From Marinobacter antarcticus (GTDB taxonomy: Bacteria > Pseudomonadota > Gammaproteobacteria > Pseudomonadales > Oleiphilaceae): DNA of 59,458 nucleotides. Below, in pieces: positions 54,833-59,458 of the stretch. The translations under genes and the position numbers were made by a program. The notes under the pieces were generated by a model. That model worked only from the letters and a program-made list of their open reading frames with translations. It was not told the DNA's origin and searched no databases. Every line of letters starts with the position of its first letter. Position 1 is the first letter of the stretch. The stretch covers positions 1-59,458 of the forward strand of contig NZ_DRGY01000106.1 of assembly GCF_011049865.1 (NCBI RefSeq), in the 5' to 3' direction.

Positions 54833-56527
54833 TTAGTCCTTGTTGGTGTTTTGCTGCTGCATCTGTTCCTTGATGAGATCACCAATAGTGGTCGCACCGG
54901 AGGACGTTTCTGCAGTTTTCGTACGCACGGTATCAATAGCCTGCTTGTCGTCTTCTACGTCCTTGGACTTGACAGACAGGTTGATAATGCGGTTTTTGCG
55001 ATCGATGCTGATGATCTTAGCTTCGACTTCTTCGCCTTCTTTCAGAGCGTTGCGCGCGTCTTCAACGCGGTCACGGCTGATTTCAGAGGCTTTCAGTACC
55101 GCTTCAACTTCTTCGTTCAGAGCGATGGTGGCTGCCTTCGCGTCAACCGCAGAAACAGTGCCCTTAACGATGGAGCCCTTGTCGTTCAACTGAACGAACT
55201 CGGCGAACGGATCGCTCTCAAGTTGCTTGATACCCAGAGAGATGCGCTCACGCTCGGGATCTACAGACAGGATAACGGTGTCAACATCGTCGCCCTTCTT
55301 GTATTCACGAACGGCTTCTTCGCCGGTTTCGTTCCAACTGATGTCTGACAGGTGAACCAGACCATCGATGCCACCGTCCAAGCCGATGAAGATACCAAAG
55401 TCAGTGATTGACTTGATCTTACCGGAGATTTTGTCACCCTTGTTGAAGTTGCCGGAGAAGTCTTCCCATGGGTTGGAAACACACTGCTTGATACCCAGAG
55501 AAATACGACGACGCTCTTCATCGATATCCAGAATCATCACTTCCACTTCATCGCCAACCTGGACGACTTTAGACGGATGGATGTTCTTGTTGGTCCAGTC
55601 CATTTCGGACACGTGAACCAAACCTTCAACGCCCTCTTCCAGCTCAGCAAAGCAGCCGTAATCGGTCAGGTTGGTTACGCGGGCAGTAACCCGTGTGCTT
55701 TCCGGGTAACGACCTTTGATATCAACCCAGGGATCTTCGCCCAGCTGCTTCAGACCCAGAGATACGCGGTTACGCTCACGGTCGAACTTCAGAACCTTAA
55801 CGTTAATCTCGTCACCAACATTCACGATTTCGCTCGGATGCTTGATGCGCTTCCAGGCCATATCGGTAATGTGCAGCAGGCCGTCAACGCCGCCCAGATC
55901 TACGAACGCGCCGTAGTCGGTCAGGTTCTTGACGATACCCTTGATTGACAGACCTTCGGTCAGGGTTTCCAGCAGAGCTTCGCGCTCGGCGCTGTTTTCA
56001 GCTTCCAGAACGGCGCGGCGGGAAACAACCACGTTGTTACGCTTCTGGTCCAGCTTGATAACCTTGAATTCGAGCTCTTTGTTCTCCAGGTGCGCGGTGT
56101 CGCGAACCGGACGAACATCTACCAGGGAACCCGGCAGGAAGGCACGAATGCCAGCCAGATCAACGGTGAAACCACCTTTGACCTTGCCATTGATAATACC
56201 TTTGACCACTTCTTCAGCTTCGAAGGACTTCTCGAGTACCTTCCAAGATTCTGCCCGCTTGGCTTTCTCACGGGAAAGACGGGTTTCACCGAAACCATCT
56301 TCTACTGCATCCAGTGCTACGTCGACAACGTCGCCGATCGCTACTTCTAACTCGCCTTTTTCGTTCAGGAACTGGGAGGCGGGGATAACGCCTTCGGACT
56401 TAAGCCCGGCGTTAACTGTGACCCAGTCGCTATCAACATCCACTACGGTTCCCTGGACGATGGAACCTGGTTTCATGTCAATTTCTTTTAGACTTTCTTC
56501 AAAAAGATCCGCAAAGCTCTCGCTCAT
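54833..56527 (-). CDS. rpsA: 30S ribosomal protein S1
   Basis: 564 residues, slightly longer than the E. coli protein. Six S1 RNA-binding repeats are visible (for example [40 protein letters not shown]), each ending in an [11 protein letters not shown] strand. It binds mRNA for translation start. The 130 nt upstream separate it from cmk, the usual neighbour. Confidence 0.97.
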   Translation of the reverse strand: MSESFADLFEESLKEIDMKPGSIVQGTVVDVDSDWVTVNAGLKSEGVIPASQFLNEKGELEVAIGDVVDVALDAVEDGFGETRLSREKAKRAESWKVLEKSFEAEEVVKGIINGKVKGGFTVDLAGIRAFLPGSLVDVRPVRDTAHLENKELEFKVIKLDQKRNNVVVSRRAVLEAENSAEREALLETLTEGLSIKGIVKNLTDYGAFVDLGGVDGLLHITDMAWKRIKHPSEIVNVGDEINVKVLKFDRERNRVSLGLKQLGEDPWVDIKGRYPESTRVTARVTNLTDYGCFAELEEGVEGLVHVSEMDWTNKNIHPSKVVQVGDEVEVMILDIDEERRRISLGIKQCVSNPWEDFSGNFNKGDKISGKIKSITDFGIFIGLDGGIDGLVHLSDISWNETGEEAVREYKKGDDVDTVILSVDPERERISLGIKQLESDPFAEFVQLNDKGSIVKGTVSAVDAKAATIALNEEVEAVLKASEISRDRVEDARNALKEGEEVEAKIISIDRKNRIINLSVKSKDVEDDKQAIDTVRTKTAETSSGATTIGDLIKEQMQQQNTNKD

Positions 56528-56657
56528 TATGAGTCCTATAGGTTCAACGCAAGTATGCTCCGTGCCACCAGCAACACGGTCTGTTAATAAGTTCCAGAAT
56601 CAGCCAGCGGCTGGCAGATTTCGCTGTTTCCGGCATTTCAACGACAAAAAGGTGCAG

Positions 56658-57338
56658 TCAGGTCTGGCTTACTGCTGCCATACACCTGTCCAACACCTCC
56701 TGTATACTCAAACCCGTAGAATCAATGACTTGCGCATCATCTGCCGGTTTGAGAGGGGCTGCGGAACGGTTTATATCCCGTTCATCGCGAACCCGTATCT
56801 CCTCTAAAACGGCGTCAATACTAACATCGACTCCCGCCGCCTTCAACTGGCTGAAACGCCTTCGGGCCCGCTCTTCGGCGCTGGCGGTCAGAAAAATTTT
56901 AACTTGCGCCCCCGGAAAGACCACGGTGCCCATATCCCGCCCGTCTGCGACCAGACCCGGCGCTTGCTGGAAATCTCGCTGTCGCTGCAATAGCGCATCG
57001 CGAACCGGCTGCATCACGGCTATGCGTGATGCGTTATTTCCGCAGGTTTCTGTGCGTATATCAAAGGTTACATCTTCGCCAGCCAGAATCACTCTTGCAG
57101 GCTCGCCTTCGGGTGTTGGTTTGAACGCCACGTCCAGAGACGCTGCCACTGCTACCAATGCGGCCTCGTCCTCCAATGGCACATTTTGGCGAACGGCCGC
57201 CAGGGCCGTCAGCCGATAAAGCGCGCCACTGTCGAGCAAGTGCCAGCCGAGTTGTTTGGCCAGCATCTGGGTAACCGTCCCCTTGCCTGAACCCCCGGGG
57301 CCGTCAACGGCGACGACTGGCGCGCTACCTTCCGACAT
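56658..57338 (-). CDS. cmk: Cytidylate kinase
   Basis: 226 residues from ATG 57338, which overlaps the tyrA-aroA stop (TGATG). P-loop VDGPGGSGKGTVTQML; CMP-specific contacts in DSGALYRLTALAA and VADGRDMGTVVFPGA; lid RARRRFSQLKAAG. It phosphorylates CMP and dCMP. The sequence tyrA-aroA, cmk, rpsA is conserved in related bacteria. Confidence 0.96.
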   Translation of the reverse strand: MSEGSAPVVAVDGPGGSGKGTVTQMLAKQLGWHLLDSGALYRLTALAAVRQNVPLEDEAALVAVAASLDVAFKPTPEGEPARVILAGEDVTFDIRTETCGNNASRIAVMQPVRDALLQRQRDFQQAPGLVADGRDMGTVVFPGAQVKIFLTASAEERARRRFSQLKAAGVDVSIDAVLEEIRVRDERDINRSAAPLKPADDAQVIDSTGLSIQEVLDRCMAAVSQT

Positions 57339-59458
57339 CAATGTGCTCCCTTTTCGGCGCCTGTACTGGAATTCTCGGCTGAGATGTTGATGCCGGTTTC
57401 TTTTGCAAGATCGACAAAACCTGGAAACGACGTCGCGACGTTAGCGCAATCGTTTATTTCAATTTCTCCGGTAGCCCGCAGCGACGCCATAGCAAAAGAC
57501 ATGGCAATTCGGTGATCGCCATGACTGTAAACGGAGCCGCCTTTAATGATCTGACCACCCTCGATAATAATGCCGTCTTCCGTGACCGTGGTTTCAACAC
57601 CCAGTGTAGCCAAGCCATCCGCCATCACCTGAATACGGTCACTTTCCTTTACCCGCAATTCTCCGGCACCGGCCAGTACGGTGCGGCCGGTGGCGCAGGC
57701 GGCCGCAATAAACAGCACCGGAAACTCATCAATGGCCAAGGGCACCTGATCTTCAGGGATATCAATACCTTTAAGCTCGGCGGAGCGCACGCGGAGATCT
57801 GCAACTGGCTCACCGCCGATTTCCCGCTCGGCCATAATGTCTATATTCGCGCCCATGAGCCGCAGAATATTGATGACACCGACCCGTGTCGGGTTCATGC
57901 CCACGTGGCGCAAAATCAGATCAGAACCCGGAGCAATGCTGGCCGCCACCAGGAAGAAAGCCGCCGATGAAATGTCCGCCGGGACATCAATTGCGTTCGC
58001 TGTCAGCTTGCCGCCGCCTCGCACGCTGGCCGTTGGGCCGTCGCGCTCTACTTTATAGCCGAAGCCGGCCAGCATACGCTCGGTATGATCACGAGTGGGC
58101 GCAGGCTCGGTAACGGACGTAGTGCCTTCGGCGTACAAGCCGGCAAGCAACAGACAGGATTTTACCTGTGCACTTGCAACCGGCATATCGTAGTGCGCAC
58201 CGGTCAGTTTCTTGCCCTGAGTGCCACGAATTTTCAAAGGCGGGCGACCGCCCTGCGCCGTATCAATAACGGCTCCCATAGATCGCAATGGGTCTGCCAC
58301 ACGATTCATGGGCCGGGTTGAAAGGCTGGCATCGCCGGTGAGCTCAGACTCAAACGGCTGTGCGGCCAGCAAACCGGCGAACAATCGCATGCCGGTGCCC
58401 GAGTTGCCCAAATAGATCGGGCCACGGGGCGCCTGCAACCCATGCATGCCAACGCCGTGAATCCGCACAAAACCATCATCGGGACCCTCAATGGCAACGC
58501 CCATGTCACGAAACGCCTGAAGCGTCGCAAGGCTGTCTTCACCTTCAAGGAACCCTTTCACTTCGGTTATACCCTCGGCGAGAGCGCCGAGCATAATCGA
58601 GCGGTGGGACATGGATTTATCACCGGGCACCCGTATATCGCCGGTTACCGTGCCACCGGGCTGAAGACGGAACGTCATTTGGTTTTCACTGTTATTTGTC
58701 ACGTAAGCCTGCCCTGAAAGCATTTTTGAAAAGTGTTCACGCGCCGCCTTGGCGCGACTGAATACCCGCAACAGCGTGGCGCCGTCCTGGTCAGCAATGG
58801 CCGTGCGCAACTGATCCAGATCGTGGGTAAAATGATCAATCACCCGGAGAACAGCGTCGCGGTTGGAAAGAAAAATATCGTGCCACATAACCGGATCGCT
58901 AGCAGCAATCCGGGTAAAATCACGGAACCCGCCGGCCGCATACCGAAAAATATCCATGTTCTCGTGTTCGCCAGCCAGCGTATCGACCAGTGAGAAAGCA
59001 ATCAGATGGGGCAGATGGCTGGTCGCAGCCAGCACCTCATCGTGGTAAGCCACAGACATGGTAAGCACGGTGGCACCGCACGCCTCCCATAAGGCCATCA
59101 GCTTCTCGAGATGAGAGCGGTTCACGTTGTCAGGTGGTGTCAGTATCACCTTATGATTGCGGAACAGCTCCGGATTGGCAGCGCGGATGCCGCTTCTCTC
59201 TGACCCGGCAATGGGATGCCCGGGAATGATACGAGGCGAGAACTCCCCGAACACTGCTTCAATATCTTTTACAAAACCGGACTTGGTACTGCCCACATCG
59301 GTCAGGATCGCATCTGCAGCAAGATGCGGTTGTATTTCTTCTAGCACTTTGCGAATCGCCTGAACCGGAACCGCCAGTACCACAAGGTCTGCGCCCTGCA
59401 CAGCCTCTGCGGCGGTTCCCGCGATCGTATCTATAATACCCAGTGACTGACCCAGCAA
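57338..59458 (-). CDS. Bifunctional prephenate dehydrogenase / EPSP synthase (partial)
   Basis: 706 residues are visible; the 5' end lies beyond the window, so the NAD-binding glycine motif is missing. Residues 1-250 are the TyrA dehydrogenase (LTDVGSTKSGFVKDIEAVF, catalytic His in IIPGHPIAGSERSG, SHLPHLIAFSLVDTL). From about residue 261 the AroA domain begins (FRLQPGGTVTGDIRVPGDKS), with GNSGTGMRLFAGLL and KESDRIQVMADGL. It handles two steps of aromatic amino acid synthesis in one chain, a fusion known in pseudomonads and relatives. An internal ATG at the AroA start could allow a separate AroA. Confidence 0.95.
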   Translation of the reverse strand: MLGQSLGIIDTIAGTAAEAVQGADLVVLAVPVQAIRKVLEEIQPHLAADAILTDVGSTKSGFVKDIEAVFGEFSPRIIPGHPIAGSERSGIRAANPELFRNHKVILTPPDNVNRSHLEKLMALWEACGATVLTMSVAYHDEVLAATSHLPHLIAFSLVDTLAGEHENMDIFRYAAGGFRDFTRIAASDPVMWHDIFLSNRDAVLRVIDHFTHDLDQLRTAIADQDGATLLRVFSRAKAAREHFSKMLSGQAYVTNNSENQMTFRLQPGGTVTGDIRVPGDKSMSHRSIMLGALAEGITEVKGFLEGEDSLATLQAFRDMGVAIEGPDDGFVRIHGVGMHGLQAPRGPIYLGNSGTGMRLFAGLLAAQPFESELTGDASLSTRPMNRVADPLRSMGAVIDTAQGGRPPLKIRGTQGKKLTGAHYDMPVASAQVKSCLLLAGLYAEGTTSVTEPAPTRDHTERMLAGFGYKVERDGPTASVRGGGKLTANAIDVPADISSAAFFLVAASIAPGSDLILRHVGMNPTRVGVINILRLMGANIDIMAEREIGGEPVADLRVRSAELKGIDIPEDQVPLAIDEFPVLFIAAACATGRTVLAGAGELRVKESDRIQVMADGLATLGVETTVTEDGIIIEGGQIIKGGSVYSHGDHRIAMSFAMASLRATGEIEINDCANVATSFPGFVDLAKETGINISAENSSTGAEKGAH

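Overview
The window looks like chromosomal DNA of a marine gammaproteobacterium, most likely Marinobacter or a close relative. The reasons are the tyrA-aroA fusion followed by cmk, rpsA, ihfB, lapA, lapB and pyrF, the fused RlmKL methyltransferase, the AapJQMP transporter, the paired tRNA-Asn genes, and protein sequences of that general type. The genus is inferred; no rRNA gene is present.

Layout. 1-2165: accessory DNA made of two decayed, inverted IS630-type copies that bracket a small exported Met-rich protein gene. 2464-6729: aapJQMP, a general L-amino-acid ABC importer. 6819-9695: iron-type alcohol dehydrogenase, cytochrome P460-like protein, Crp/Fnr regulator and cold-shock protein. 10043-17291: serine hydrolase with YajD, a diguanylate cyclase, a shikimate-kinase-like protein, TspO, a scarred sigma/anti-sigma locus, a methyltransferase, a DUF1499 protein and a zinc-finger protein. 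17344-25013: class I aldolase, an exported metallo-hydrolase, DusC, KatG, a DUF2835 protein and HtpG. HtpG has a near-consensus heat-shock promoter, with an inverted-repeat element lying in its leader. 25233-36848: two hotdog thioesterases, an M48 lipoprotein protease, an SCP2-like protein with a second iron-type alcohol dehydrogenase, an M23 peptidase, a periplasmic binding protein, the ybbP-ybbA-tesA group and a YheT hydrolase. 36934-50865: a 13.9-kb segment flanked by two nearly identical, same-strand tRNA-Asn genes, holding M18 aminopeptidase, RlmKL, RMF, PyrD, a cation efflux protein, a divergent RimK-like / GNAT-peptidase C39 pair, UvrB and an aspartate aminotransferase. 50931-52092: a small accessory patch with a broken fatty acid desaturase, a DUF2141 protein and a perfect 16-bp hairpin. 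52123-59458: core genes on the minus strand running from tyrA-aroA (cut by the window end) to pyrF.

Most genes are ordinary housekeeping or metabolic genes. Tight overlaps mark co-transcription in aapQMP, serine hydrolase-yajD, tspO-sigma, the thioesterase pair, SCP2-like-ADH, ybbA-ybbP, lapA-lapB and tyrA-aroA-cmk. The most unusual items are (1) an ORF joining ECF sigma region 2 directly to the tail of an RskA-type anti-sigma factor and ending in a 24-bp tandem repeat, (2) the divergent RimK ATP-grasp and GNAT/C39 peptidase pair, which may make and process a peptide or amide modification, (3) the sigma-32-type promoter plus inverted-repeat element in front of htpG, and (4) the paired degenerate IS630 copies whose terminal repeats can still be aligned. 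I found no CRISPR array, phage module, rRNA gene or convincing new defence system.
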